Positions 1 to 13,259 of a DNA stretch of 64,000 nt are shown piece by piece (within the stretch, counting starts at the first letter, position 1; each line of letters begins with the position of its first letter). The stretch is taken from assembly GCA_016648135.1 (NCBI GenBank), contig JADDOH010010915.1:1-64000 (forward strand). Reading direction: 5' to 3'. Under the pieces are notes generated by a model. The model worked only from the letters and a program-made list of their open reading frames with translations. It did not search any database and was not told the DNA's origin. The translations under genes were made by a program, and so were the position numbers. This DNA comes from Agrypnia vestita (taxonomy: Eukaryota; Arthropoda; Insecta; Trichoptera; Phryganeidae).

Positions 1-749
1 AAGAAAAGTGAAAAAAAATCGAATAAAATGATAAAAACCACGCAAAAATGGAAAATAGAATTTATTTACAAGGTTTTTATTATTTTATTTGAGTTGAATT
101 GAAGCGAATGAATTTTTCATAATCTTAAACATTGAAAGTAATAACTTTCAAAATGCATATCTCCTTAACCATTGATTATCGACTCATTATCAAGGCAGGA
201 ATCTACCTTTAGAGTTCTGCTAATAGCTAGACACCCTGTAATAGTGTTAAACACTGCATCGATAAAACACGCCAGAAAACACTAAAGGCAATTAAAAGCT
301 CAGATCGTTCTTGAAGTTGGAATAGTCTGCTAGCGCCGAATATACTTCCATCAATGGAGAGAGTCACAAGGACATACATTTATTTATCTTTAATATTTTA
401 TTCCGTACGTTTGTACTCACCCAGTAGTGTAATATGTACTTGCGCCTTGTGTGAGCCCCCAGTTTAAGTCGTAGTTTTCGCTTAGGCATTCTGAAAGGAA
501 AAGTTTGCGTATAGGTGTTTGCATTTTGTAGTAGAGAAAAGAGTATAGGGGCTAAAAAGTCAACTGACCACCTCCCTGAGGATATTCTATGACGCCTAAA
601 ATATTGTGGAGTTTTTATCACTGAGGGAAAACGTGTTTCAAAAAAATTCGAAATTGCAATACATTTTTTTAGTTACACTTTCATCCTTTATATATAAATA
701 ATAAGTATTTTTTCATTTGATTCAGCAATATTGTGGATAGACATTTAAA

Positions 750-1056
750 AAAATATTGATTATGATATTTTATAAATCTACTTATATTATGTGATAAATC
801 TCACCTACATTTTCGAAAATACCTTTCCATTCTATGAATTGTATAAAAATTGGTTAGTTATTTAAAAAAAAATTATTTTTAAAATTTTATCAATTAATTC
901 TGTATTGTATCCATTATTAAATGCTATTTGTTTTATTGTATTTAATTCAATTTGAAAATTAGAGTGAGACAAAGGTATTTCCGAAACCTGTAGGTGAAAT
1001 TTATCAAATAATATAAGTAGATTTATACTGTATTCTGTATACTGTAATCAATATTT
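750..1056. repeat. foldback with two decayed subfamily E hammerhead-like motifs
   Basis: Arms of about 85 bp begin AAATATTGATTA at the left and end with its inverse near 1,056. Remnant cores lie at 806-832 (-) and 963-992 (+). Both keep a GAAA(A/C) box and a UGUAGGUG 3' flank, but the CTGATGA box is lost. Confidence 0.6.
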
Positions 1057-1450
1057 AAAAAATAATAAGTGAAAAGTTAAGAATGAAATAAAACTCGTAA
1101 TAATGGCTGTGGAATTGGTTTTATTGGAAAGATAATTTGATGTCATAGTGTTGAAAAATAGGATATTATTTTTTCGAGTTGGAAGTTTTCCTGTGACAGC
1201 CAATGGTATCGTGATCATATTTAAACACCGATAGCATAAAAATTTCTATAAAACAATATTTTTACCATAATTTCAGAAGAAAAACGTTGAACTCATACTT
1301 AAATGTATGATTTATATTTTGATGAAAATTGACAATTCAGTGCGATATAATGCATTAATTTTTTTATAATTTTACGTGCCTACAGAATTTAACTGTAACT
1401 GGTTGCAGATATTTTAAACGAAACGTACGTTTTTTCGAGAAACGATTCTC

Positions 1451-1485
1451 GACGTTTCGTTGAATGCTTATTCAACGTCTTTAGG
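1451..1485 (-). ncRNA. hammerhead-like motif, subfamily B
   Basis: On the minus strand, CTAAAGA (a decayed CTGATGA) precedes a near-perfect stem II (GTTGAAT/ATTCAAC with loop AAGC) and GAAACGTC. Stem I can form five pairs, UUCUC/GAGAA. Confidence 0.5.
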
Positions 1486-1489
1486 AGAA

Positions 1490-3260
1490 AGTTAAAGTTT
1501 TATGTACATAAGTATGTTAGAAATAATTTGGTAATAATAATAAAATACATTTAAAAATATCAGAACTTACAATTATTGCAATTTTGAAATAAATTAACTT
1601 GACAATTAAAAAAATGTTGAAATAAATTGCCATGAGATGGAAACATTCCGGATGAATAATGTAAGTCTATGTTGGAGAAGTCCTCAATTCAACGAGCCTT
1701 ATCACAGAACTAAAATAATAGTGGCTAACATATCGCAAAAGTTCTTTAAATGGGTAAGCATTGGCGGAAGAAAAGATTATATTATAAAGAAAGAACTTGG
1801 TAGGCAGCTAGGTCTATGTATATTATTTAAATAATTATAATAAATAAGTCGTATTATTAAATAATTTATTTTTCTAAAACAGATAAACTTCTAAATAAAG
1901 AAATCAGATTTTTTTCGACGATCACTTTCAAGGTACACTTAAAAAATTTTTTAGTTGTTAGCAATAGTCATGCTTAGTAAAGAAAATTGTTTATTATTAT
2001 TAAAATGGTAATAGCAAAGATGATTATCATGGAATATGCTATATTGCTCTAAATCCAGTCATCTATAAGCTATTATAAGTTCACAAATTCTGAGAAATAT
2101 TAGACCATTTGGTGATAATTTTACTGCTACAAACTCGCTATGTTCTACATGGGGCGTGATCCGAAGAAACCAGCGTAAAGTTCTCTTTTGCCGAAAATTT
2201 CCCAAAATATGGCATGGAATGAATTTTTAATACAGGAGATATTTGGTGACAAACTTTCCCCATGATACTGCCAATTTTTCTAAAAAGTTGTTGACAAATG
2301 AAAAGAAAATGTTTTAGAACTTAGTTTTAGAGATGTAAAAGTTATATTGTCACAAGTGTTGATTCTATCAGAATTATCCCTTTGTTTTTCTCAATGAATT
2401 TTACCCCTCAGGAATGCTCGTGCATACGTTAAACATGAAAATCAGAGCAATATGCTCTTTTGTAATTTGAATACCAAATGAGACCTTTGTAAGGGTACTT
2501 GATTGGTTTTTAAATTATTTAAATTAAATATTACCGATCCTTAGTTTTGGTGTGGTGCGGGCACACAACATCAAAACCAAGAATTGATATTGTACCCACC
2601 AGTACAAACCTGTTTTTTACACATGGCATTAAGCAGTTTCCTTGTGAAGTTGACCTTTGCAATGATAATTTCCATGTCTTATGGAATTCAGTCAAATATT
2701 TTACAAATTAACGTAAAGTTACGTTCATTTTTCATAACATTGATAAAAAATTTAAGATTTAAGATTTTTTTGAATTAAAAGTCTATGGCAAAGATTGTTT
2801 GAGTGGAAAATTAACAACAGTAAAATGAATAAATATTATATGTAAATATGAAGTCCGCAACACTTAAATGTCTAAAGTGTACATGGATTAGGTTTTCAAT
2901 CATGAAGTTTTCACAGTAAAAATTTAAATTGTTTAAATAATGTATATAATTTGAAAATAAATCCTGAAATACCAATAGTCAATATTTTTATTCAAATAAA
3001 TTATCAATCTTATTGTGACTATTTGTGTTCATATGTTCATCCAATCGGTTTCAGTCGTATTATTTGTCAAGGTAAAAAAAAAATAAATGAATTATTATAA
3101 GGTATTTGCAACAAATATTACAAAAAATACGTTAAGTTTGTTCGATAAACAGATTCATGTAGTATTTATTCGTTTTAATTCCATTAAATTTATTTAAATA
3201 AAACAGTAATGTGGCACAGAAAGTGATTAAATATGTATCGCTAGGTAAATATTGTAAATA
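1490..3260. other. AT-rich, no gene seen
   Basis: Only short random ORFs. A small hairpin (CTTAGTTTTGGTGT...ACATCAAAACCAAG) lies at about 2,540-2,583. Confidence 0.6.
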
Positions 3261-3269
3261 AAAACAATT

Positions 3270-3690
3270 TGGCAACAGAAAGAATCACGCTTTCTCTATC
3301 GTAAGTGACACCCCGACATATTCACCCTGATACAGGGCTTAAAATGTAGAGGAAAATCACATCTCTCCCATGTACAGCTCGTGGATCATTATATTTTAAC
3401 CACAGCATACGCAAGAATGGATCTATAATTGATTTGTCCCTTTTTCTAACCCTATTTTACGAAAAACTTTTCTTCCAGCCATCGCTTCCTGCCCGGGCTT
3501 TTACCCTTCTGCGTAAGCATTTTCCAACATTCTAGCTCCCTCCCTTTGACCAGTTACCCTTCAAACTTACCCCTATTTATCCCACATTTTTCCGTTGACA
3601 TCTCACCCATATAGCGATGTTTCGGCATCCCCTTTTAAGAATCGAATAGATTACATCCAATATAAGCGAAAAACACGGAACGGTTCTTCG
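3270..3690. other. C-rich unique segment without ORF
   Basis: Pyrimidine-rich plus strand (CTTCCTGCCCGGGCTTTTAC near 3,486-3,505). It is distinct from the AT-rich flanks. Function unknown. Confidence 0.3.
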
Positions 3691-4639
3691 AAAATAGTAT
3701 AATATATCTACTAAGTATGTAAAATACGTTAGAGTTCAATCTAAATATTCAAATAATGTATCAGAGGGATGGAAATTAAATATGTATTCGTAAATCAAAT
3801 TCAGATAAAAAAAGATGAATAAACATCAAACTTATTATTTGTTTGCTGAACATAATATTGCGGATAATTAAACTCAGTACCTGCAAAAGATTTATCATTT
3901 AAAAAGTAAAACCTTACATTTTCTGATATGGGTATATAATTTAAATGAAGAACTGTCCTGAAGAAATGTTTTAATTTTTTTCGGTCGGAAATAATATTAT
4001 CTAGAGATGGTAAGGTTGACAAAGGTATAGGAGAATAACTTAGGGATGTAAAGCGAATGGTTTTCGTAAAACCATGCATGGTGGAGATCTAGTGCCAGTA
4101 TTAAATACATTGCCTTTTGCTTTTTCTACTTAGTCAGTACAATGGGTGGGGGATCTTTTTTTTCCTTTCCGTGATTTTTTTCCTTTGATGTGGTACATTA
4201 CAAAAACTTCTACAAGCTAACTTATCTTCTCACAAGATGTCCGAAAAATTGATAGATTTAAATAGGCAAATTGAGTCTAAATACTACTAATATCGTCATC
4301 GTTGCTGGGCATTATGGTCGAGAACCCTCTCACCTTCCATTTATTTTTTAAACAGAGGGCAAAGCTACGCAATTTTTTTAAAGGTGGTTAAGTTGTTGGC
4401 ATACCGGGGTTAAGCAATCAGAGTAGGTACTACAGAGGGTTGGATGCCAATTAGGAAAAGAGTTGGAAGTATTGGGATTAAAAGTATTGTAGTGGATGGG
4501 AAAATGGGTACGAAGGATGTATTAAGAGATGCGGGAAAGGAAAGGAGATTTGGATGAGAATCTCTTTTCTTTTACCCGTGCTTGGGACCGGTACCGCAGT
4601 TAGGAGTGGAGGCGGGTTCCTAATAATATATAAATTTCT

Positions 4640-4960
4640 TTCTTTACAAAGATAAGTGTGTAAATAATGTGTAAGTGGATAAGTATTATCACGTGTCATA
4701 GCTGCGGGAAGCATATGAAAACACTGGAAATTAATTATCGATTTCTTAATTAATGATCAATTAATTATTCAATGTAAAAAGTCACTCAACACGAATTAAA
4801 CTTAACACTATTCTTTAATATACTTTTCGAATTTTGTAGATCACTCTAGATTGCTACAGGTCTTTCTCGATCCTTCGATAGTATTATGACATATTACAAG
4901 AAATTCTGTATGTAATCTTTGTTGCTATTTCGTTACAATATTTTCTATGCGTAGGTACAC
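4640..4960. repeat. dispersed repeat family R1, copy 1
   Basis: The anchors GCTGCGGGA, AAGTCACTCAACACGAATTA and TCTCGATCCTTCGATAGT recur in this order, wholly or partly, in the copies near 24.4-25.0 kb and 35.8-36.4 kb. It could be a solo LTR. No protein was seen. Confidence 0.55.
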
Positions 4961-5253
4961 ATTTTTTAAGCAGAATTACATATTTTGTAAATGTAAGAGA
5001 TGTAAATTTACAATACAACTAATTTTAAATGTAATATTTACGTAAATCTAACAGTCATATTTTCAAGCAAATACATACGTAGTTTAACATGACCCCATTC
5101 TAAACCCTCTGCTATTTATCATTGCTGAAGGCATGTGTAATTAACAGCCTAAGATCGTAGTGAATATTTAAGGGAGAAAATGAGTTCGTAGGGCGACCAT
5201 CTCCACACACACCCCTAAGTTGGCACACGAGCTTTCCAGCTAGTGTTGTATTG

Positions 5254-5292
5254 CCACGTATGCATATACTTGATCAGTATATGCATACGTGG
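5254..5292. repeat. perfect 17 bp-arm palindrome
   Basis: CCACGTATGCATATACT and its inverse flank a TGATC loop. There are no coding neighbours. Confidence 0.8.
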
Positions 5293-5829
5293 TATATAAT
5301 ACATCAGTACATAACCTCAACATTTTTTGGTATCCGACACGTGTATGGATTACGTAAAAGTTTTGTACACGACCCACTTGTTGGAAAACAAATGAGTCAT
5401 CGTGTTTTTTTGTTTTCAAACATTTTCCGGCAGAATTAAAAATTACCATTTTTATACCGAGAAGAGTTATTTACATTTTTGACAAATTAATGAACAGAAA
5501 ATATTAATGTGAATTTTTCGCAGACTCGTATTTCTGAAAATTTTTCACATGCTTATTCCTTTGTACAAGGCAATGAACTTATATTTAGAAGCTTATGAAT
5601 AGCTAATTTTGTGTGAAATATTTTATCACATATTGGATTCTCGAGATAGTCCTGTCAAATTTCGGTATACGTACTAGGTTGATACGTATTATTTTGTTTA
5701 TATGTTGTATAATTTAAAAGAGCTTAATAAGTTATCTTCTTCAATTACAGTAAAACAACTTTATGATAACATTTTTTTATATTAATAAAAAGAAAACAAT
5801 TCGCATAAAAATACTATTTTTGAACTATC

Positions 5830-5862
5830 GACACTTTTCGGGGCCAATGGTCATTTCATCAT
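5830..5862 (-). ncRNA. hammerhead-like motif, subfamily C
   Basis: The minus strand reads ATGATGA, a hairpin with a GGCCCC arm, then GAAAAGTGTC. Stem I can form from UAUC/GAUA. The flanks, about 5,750-5,930, are homologous to 60,980-61,140. Confidence 0.5.
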
Positions 5863-5869
5863 GATACAA

Positions 5870-8090
5870 CGAATATCAAAGATTAATTAATACTCGAAGT
5901 ATAGATTAACAAAAATAAAAAACAAAAATACGGGTGTATAATAACTAATTAGGAACGAAGATGAAAACAAATTTAAAACGATAAGTTTTTGCAAAAAGGA
6001 TTTGGTTAAATAAGTAAGTAAATAAAAATATTTTTAGGTATATTATTGAATTTGTTTCAAGTCCTCGCACTGTGATCAATTTCAATGTCGTATAAAGAAA
6101 ATTTTTTATTTGCATATAGATAGAATTCTAACACAACTGTTATTGCAATAGTAGTTCAAGTATGTGAAAGATATTTATTTTAGATTACTGGTGTTTCTGT
6201 AATTTTAGAAATTAAAACAAAATCTTTCAGTTCATTTATACATTTTGTTATTTTTTCTTAATGTAATAATAAATTTAAAAAAAATTACTAATGTATGCAA
6301 AAAATAAGGTAGAAACATAAACATAAAATTTTATTCACCCTATACATTAGGTTCTTTATATAATAAAACATGATTAGCTTTTAAGAAAGCACGTTTAGAT
6401 GTGAAACATTTTAAATGCAAGTAGTAAAGAAAATTTTCTAAATAATTTAAAATATTTTTGTAAAAAACAGACGTTGTTTTTTAAAATAAATTAAAATTTT
6501 GATGTTTTATCAAGCATTCACGTATTTCAAAGTGTTAACTTCTATATGTTTTTGTAAAGTTATCTTCAACGATTATATCTATACTTAGGAATTAAACTAG
6601 TTTATAACGTCCCTCCTGTCTTTAGCAAAAACGTTTGACATAAGCATCCGACCGGAAACTGCAACCATTTTGAAATGTTGCCATATTTACATGGCGGTGA
6701 ACACACACACATTAATATTCATGTTTTAAAATGTGGTATGTTTTTAAGAATATCACGTACATTTGAAAGAGAATTGACAAAATTTTATCATTTTGTCTAG
6801 TTAACGTTAGTACTAGATCACAGTGCGTCGGAACTTTGGTATACACAGTGAGGGATTTTGTATGTAGATGTATTAGTCTTTAACGCAGGCCGGTCCTTAA
6901 AGGCTGCGATATATTTTGTATCGCAGTTTCCTTGTGGAACGCATTCCATTTTATAAAATATAATATATATGTATATATATAATAATAATAATAAAATATG
7001 TCAGTAACTCGTGAATTTTATCGTGGATCTCAGCTAAGGTTTTGCTCCTAAAAATTTAAGTCCTTGATCCATAAATGGGTACGTAATCTGCATATGTTAT
7101 ATACATATTTTTACAACCCTATGTTTAGGACGGGTCGTAACTTCTCATCGAGTTTGTTACTATTCTACGCGTTGAACTTATTTTTTACCACAACTTACGT
7201 TCTTTTCTCTTCTCTTCTCAGATACTTTATAGAAACTGGGCCAAAAAAGACGTAGGACTGTTAATTTTTCAGATTTTTTTTCAGTCATTTTTTCATCATC
7301 ATCAATCAGATATTTTTATTAATTGAAATGAATTATAGAAGTCACAAAGACGAAGCTATTTATATGGGAAACAAGTATGCAAGTCTTAATAGAGTGGCCC
7401 AGGGCTCACGACCTGTATTAGTTCACTTAACTGATCACTCTACACAATGTAACGTTCAGCAATTCCACCGCAAGAACATCCACACATTACCATATGTTTG
7501 AAAGTTGTATATATGTTCTAAATCAGTTTCTTTCATATACAAATGGACTATACTGGATATATCTATGATCCTTCCCATATCATAGTTATACATAGATTTT
7601 GCAGTTGGTAATGATACCTATATATTCTTAAAGTGGAATTTTAAGCAATATTATTTTTAATATACCTATAATATGAGGTAAATTTCTATTATTTTAACAT
7701 TTTTAACTTTAAAAATAAAATTATGTAATCAGTTTATTCGGTTAATTGACAAGTTTATGAAAACGTAGACACATCGTACATAACACATGCAGGCATGAGA
7801 GTTAATTAAGGATGGTTTAGTATGGGCATACAAACATAGACACATAGTATACCGCAATACATCTTGCACTAATTTTGCGACGATAATTTTGGACTGGGAA
7901 AAAAGGTAGATATGACAAGGTAGAGGCGGTCAAAGCCAACAAAATATATTGATTTACGGCCATAAAGTCTATATCCACACAACGAATTGGTAAATACTTC
8001 ACTAGCAACTTCAATTTGTTTGTTTTACAATTAAAATAAACATATTATTTGAAATAATTGTCTTTCTGCCCATTGAACCAAATTGTTGTT
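5870..8090. other. AT-rich, no gene seen
   Basis: A MITE end occurs at 7,336-7,430 (relative of 50,776-51,150), and a short hairpin (GCTGCGATATATTTTGTATCGCAG) at about 6,903-6,926. Nothing else was recognised. Confidence 0.6.
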
Positions 8091-8096
8091 GAACAG

Positions 8097-8890
8097 ATAA
8101 ACTTTGAAATAAAATAAAACATATCAACTTTGTATGAAACCACGAATTTATTAAGTAATTACGCCAAACGGTTTCGCTCTATCAAGCTTCGTTGGGGCAT
8201 AATTAACAATTAAACAATAAATACAAAGTATTGCACGTATATAAACATAGTGAGAGAAATATAATGTAAATAACATAGAAAGAAAGAGACAAAGTATACA
8301 AGTACATGAGGAAGAAACATAATACAAAATTGAGAAAGAGTCAGAATATCTCAAGAATTACTTAAGAAAGAAAACGATAATACATAAACATAGAGGTAAA
8401 TTTTCTGCATAAAAATGGTTTTAGCCATCTCGAAATAAAAAAAGCGACTACTTAAGGCGACATTAGTAACCTGTTAATTTTATTCGTTAGTCCTATAAAT
8501 ATTTTTTCGTTCGTATTTTTCAACTTATATCCACCAACCCTGTAATCTCTCTTCGATTCTCTCCTTTCCCCGGTGTTCAGACTATTGTCTTAATTTGTCT
8601 CTTTCTATTTCATAATTTGTCTATCTTTTTCATTCTTGAGTAATTTGATATTCTGAAATTTTCTTAATTTTAAATTACGTCTCTTCCTTATGTACTTGTA
8701 AACTTTGTCTTTTTCTTTCTATGTAATTAATATTCTGTCTCCCTCATCGTGTTTATATAAGCCCGCTATTTAGTATTTATTGTTTAGTTGTTAATTACGC
8801 CCTAACATAGCTTGAGTCAAGCGAAACCAGTTGGAGTTAGTAATTAATAAATTCGTGGTTTCATACAAAGTTAACGTCTTTTATTTTATT
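8097..8890. mobile_element. 790 bp long inverted-repeat (foldback) element
   Basis: The outer arms (about 8,097-8,400 and 8,590-8,890) are inverse copies over about 300 bp each. Shared anchors are AACTTTGTATGAAACCACG, the GTTTCGCT region and a TAATTAACAA/TTGTTAATTA word. The spacer is about 190 bp. No ORF of interest was seen. Confidence 0.75.
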
Positions 8891-10049
8891 TCAATACTAG
8901 CTGTGCCCGCAGCTTCAATTGTTTTTTCTTCTTGGAATTCAGTTAGAGATTGTAAGAGTTACAGTGAAAAATCAATATAATCTCAGCTACTCGTCCAAAT
9001 AATGTTGTGTAAAAGGCAATTTTTATCTTCATTAAATTTTACTAACGGTAAGAATTTTTATTTTGATAAGAATTCTATACAACCTACATAAATTACCCCC
9101 GACAGATTAAAATTAATTTTAAATATTTATTTTATTCATAATTTATCAATTTGTGAATTAATCTTAACATAAATAAATATATATGCTGTTATGGACTTTT
9201 CATAGGCATTTTTGAGTTCTATAAATTCTCTTTAGGAAGCATTTATTTATCTCGTACTCTTAAGGTAGCGTTTGTAAGAAACGACCGTTTTTCGTCGATT
9301 TTTAAAAAGGTCACCACGATAAGCTCTTTGTTTTAATTGGATAATATATAATCTATAACCACTCTGAAAGTCCATGTTTAAATAGTGGTGAAAGAATTTT
9401 TTAAATCGGATGAGTGTTTTCTACATACATCTAAACTTACAAACTTTACCTCTTTATATATAAGTATAGTTGTCAAACCACAAATTATTTGCTTTCTAGC
9501 AAAAGATAAACTTTGTTTTAAAAACAATAATTTTCATGACTTTCAATGTTGACATTATGCAAGCCTAAATTTACTAAATAATTAATTGATTTTGCAATTT
9601 CTGAATCGCAAAAATATTCCTGTTCGACATTGGGGCCGATGTAATAAGAATTCAAGAATTCATTAAAGATGCCCAATTTAAAACCTCCATTTAAAAGAGT
9701 TTTCGTGACCCTTCTAATTTCAAAATTCCAAGCCAGCTTCGGTTGTTACTTTGAGTAATACAACTTGTTACAGAATTAATGTATTCCTATAGCGTGGCAT
9801 AGATTCAATACGAACACAAATTGCTTTACATTAGTCTCTGTGTTCTATGCGTGAGGGGGCTGACGGGGGGGAAGGGGTTGGAGCTTGAGACAATCCCTTA
9901 TTAGACGAATGAAAGCTTTCTGTGACCATAATATGGTTTGCTCTTAGCGGGACTTCGAAGAAGGTTTTGAATAAATAATCATCTTAAATGTATGCGTACT
10001 TACTCGAGAATTAATATAAAAAAAATGGCTAATTAACCACCTTCGCGTA

Positions 10050-10290
10050 ATGTCGCGTAAAAAAACGAAATTAAACGGCCGGAGATGGGGCTTGAACCCC
10101 GCGCCTGCAAACCCGAACAAACCGCAACTTAGGAATGTTTCTATCGCCAAGCCTGCGTTACCGGTCAAAAATTCAGTATATATAGCACTTACTAAAGATT
10201 CGAACCATTTAATGTTCTGCCCAGCGCTGTCGACAGGGTTTAAAATAGTACCGTTAAAAGCCGGCAGAGGAAATATAAAAAAAAATGTTC
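10050..10290 (-). repeat. tRNA-derived SINE-like repeat, copy 1
   Basis: The minus strand has a polymerase III B-box-like GGTTCAAGCCCC (10,087-10,098) and a weak A-box region near 10,135. The sequence and flanks align with 30,140-30,310. Confidence 0.6.
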
Positions 10291-10859
10291 AAATATTTTG
10301 ATAAAATTCGTTATTACAAATTCATGGATGTCGGCTATGAATAAGCAAATATTTATTCATGATGTACAAATTAGACTGCTCAATTTTTTTTTACGAAATC
10401 ATAAAAATAACAAACGAAATGAGAAAAAAGTTTTTCAAAGGTAATCAGTTTTCACCCCATTTTTTGGAAATACTACTTTATGAATAAATGAGAATAATTT
10501 TTTATACTCTTATATTCATAAAGTGCGCGCACTCTAAAAATCCTCCCCAATTCTACCCCGAAACGTCATTGGTTTTCCCTGATCAATGGTTCAATTAGAG
10601 GATCGACGCGAGATTTGTTTTGATTGAATATTTGTTCTTGGCACCTTTGAGGCCTAGTATAGCTGACGGCCCTGGGAGTTTCCAAATCTTCGTGATAAGG
10701 ATCGGACTCAACGATTTTCAAACTTATAATTAAAAAATTTTTTTGTTTGACACTTCTGTGCTCCTTTTAAGGTGTACGGAAGAAAGGATTAAGGAGAATA
10801 TCTACGATTTTGTTCATGGTGTAAGCATTCACCTTGATTTTAGATATAAGAATAAAGCG

Positions 10860-11640
10860 AACAGTGAATAAAGTGCAGTGACAATATTATATTTAATCAC
10901 AGTTTATTTATAATTTAATGTTTATTTATAATTTATAATAACAGCTAAGTTATATTGTCACGGGATTGTGGCTACGTTAGAAAAATGAAACACTAAAAAT
11001 GAATTATTGTTTTAATAATTACACAATGTTACTGGACATGAATTTAATAAGAGCATTGTTCTTAAGTTCATTCTAAATGTTTCTAAAATATTACACACAC
11101 TGATTCACAAAATTTGTACTAGAATCTTCACCGAACTTATTATCCTGAATTACTTGTCTCTCATATATAGATGCTATTTACTTAAATTGCCCAGGTTTGC
11201 ACTACAAAACTTCTCGCTTGTCGATAGGTACCTACACTTTCTTGATTTACTGTCACTGGAGTCACGCTGTACAGTTTCGCTTTCTTTGATGTTAGTCCGT
11301 TGTCAACTCTAACGCAAACTTAGTGCGGAGTAGCCGGTCTATCTCTTTTTACAGGTGATGTCACATTCTCGATGTTTCTGATCTGATTCTACCATCTTGA
11401 ACAATATTATGGAACCCAATTTGAAATACCACAACCTAATTTTATCGTGGAGATCTATGAGAAGCTCTTTGGACTATGGCGAGTGGAATGGCAAAGAAGC
11501 CCGAAGACGCCGATGTGCACGGCCGTTCGCTCGGTGCTAGCAGGCACGCCATTCGTCACAGTGAAAAGTTGACACGTGCTCGCACAGATGCCGACCTGTG
11601 TTCATTCCACCCTAATATATTAATGAATTATATAAAATAA
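10860..11640. other. GC-richer block, possible repeat
   Basis: AT-rich start, then GC-richer sequence (CACGGCCGTTCGCTCGGTGC, about 11,519-11,538). A GTCACGGGATTGTGGC start resembles R1 weakly. No ORF was found. Confidence 0.3.
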
Positions 11641-13050
11641 TTACTAGATTTTGTTTTTCATAATTACGGTCAGATTTATATGTAAGTATCTGTAAAATAA
11701 TGACTTGAAATAAATCCTCGCGCAAAATTAAAAGAAAAAATATTTTTAATAATTTAGTATTAAAAGGTAATTATTAATTATTAAAACATAAATAAAATTT
11801 ATACAGTTTTCAACCTTCTTTCTCTATACTTGATCCACAAGTATCTGTATTGTTTTATTATTTTCAATAAATGGAGGAGTGCGTACTCATGTACGCGCGA
11901 TAGAAGTTATATTTCTTTGGCGTGATTGTGTTAATTTTTATTTACATTTTGATTAAAAATGTATATTAATACAAAAATACTATGTATAGGGAAATGATTA
12001 ATATAATTGATAATATTTTAATGCAATGAAATTATAAATATTTGAATTTATCCATTTTTATAATCAAAACTTGATAAGAAGTAAGTACACAATGTACAAC
12101 TTGGTTAAAAAAACTAATTATTCGTCTACCCTCTGCTACAAATAAACAGAGTTTGCTTGAAAATTTGATTACCTTAATATAATATGTTGCTCGTTAAACG
12201 ACTTTCAAGTTGTCACTTTGTTTGGATGAGTGTCACAATTAATGGTCGACTCACCTCTCTAATCCAAATATTACCGATTGTTTTTAAATTTTTGGGATAT
12301 TTAAATTTTGATATACTTTCCAACATTGTATTGACTAGTTTAGGGCCAAGGTGTTTAAAGTTTATTTGTCGATAAGTGATTCGAAAATATAGATACACAC
12401 ATAAAAAATATATATATTTTTTTACCGGTTATAACATTTTTGTACGGTATGTACATGTTTGGATATCTAAAAAGAAAATATTGATATTAAAATGTTTCAT
12501 TTTTTCCCCAAAAAAGTCACCCCTTCACCATTACAAAAATCCATCCCTGCTTTTAATCGCGGCCCTAATTGGATTGGCCCACGAAACGCTGCCGCCTTTA
12601 CAATCAATTTTTAAATGATACGCATTGGGAGGGATCTCAAGATGTATTCGATATTTTTTAAGACGGAGTGCATTCAATCAGGCATCCCTCATTTTATTTT
12701 GGAATCTTGAAAGTATTATATTTTAAAAATTCGAAGCACTCGAGTGAGAGAGCAGAATGAATTAGAATTTCATAAATATTTGAAAAATGTGTCGCTCACC
12801 ATCATTAATATTTCTCTTTCTGTATTAGCCCACGTCCATGGATGAGATTTTTATAAATTGAAACAATAACATAGATTTTTCGTCTCATCTGTAGACGACT
12901 CATAGTTTAGATTACCGCCAGGTTATTTTTTTGTTTCCTGCCTTACTTTAGGCTTGCTGTATGTCAAATGACAATTCAATATTCGATGACATTCCGTTCA
13001 TCCTTTGGGTGCCTTTGAATATTCCCTGCAGCGTTTAATATAGAATAATT
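11640..13050. other. AT-rich, no gene seen
   Basis: A 120 bp GC-richer patch at 12,530-12,650 contains CTAATTGGATTGG. The rest is AT-rich with no coding signal. Confidence 0.55.
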
Positions 13051-13057
13051 TTTTAAA

Positions 13058-13250
13058 ACTGTAAATAGTTACGGATACGGATATTTTATACGAACCGTAT
13101 GTTTTTCCGGGAAACGATTCTCGACGTTTCGTTGAATTCGTCATCAGGAGGACGACCTGTACCAGCGGAGGCACAGGACGGACTGATTAATGCTTCCAGA
13201 GGCGTAAGGCGTAAAAAATATCCGTAACCATTTACAGTTAAAAATGTCTA
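13058..13250 (-). repeat. Penelope-type repeat with inverted ends and a hammerhead-like core (subfamily B)
   Basis: ACTGTAAATAGTTACGGATA at the left and its inverse near 13,215-13,245 bound the unit. A minus-strand core lies at 13,123-13,147, with CTGATGA, a short GAATTC-containing hairpin and GAAACGTC. Stem I can form from CUC/GAG. The left part is homologous to 1,390-1,460. Confidence 0.6.
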
Positions 13251-13259
13251 ACGACCCTA

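Noticed and set aside
10050..10301. 83-codon ORF starting MSRKKTKLNGRRWGLNPAPA
   Set aside because: It lies in a SINE-like repeat shared with 30.1-30.3 kb, so it is not a gene.
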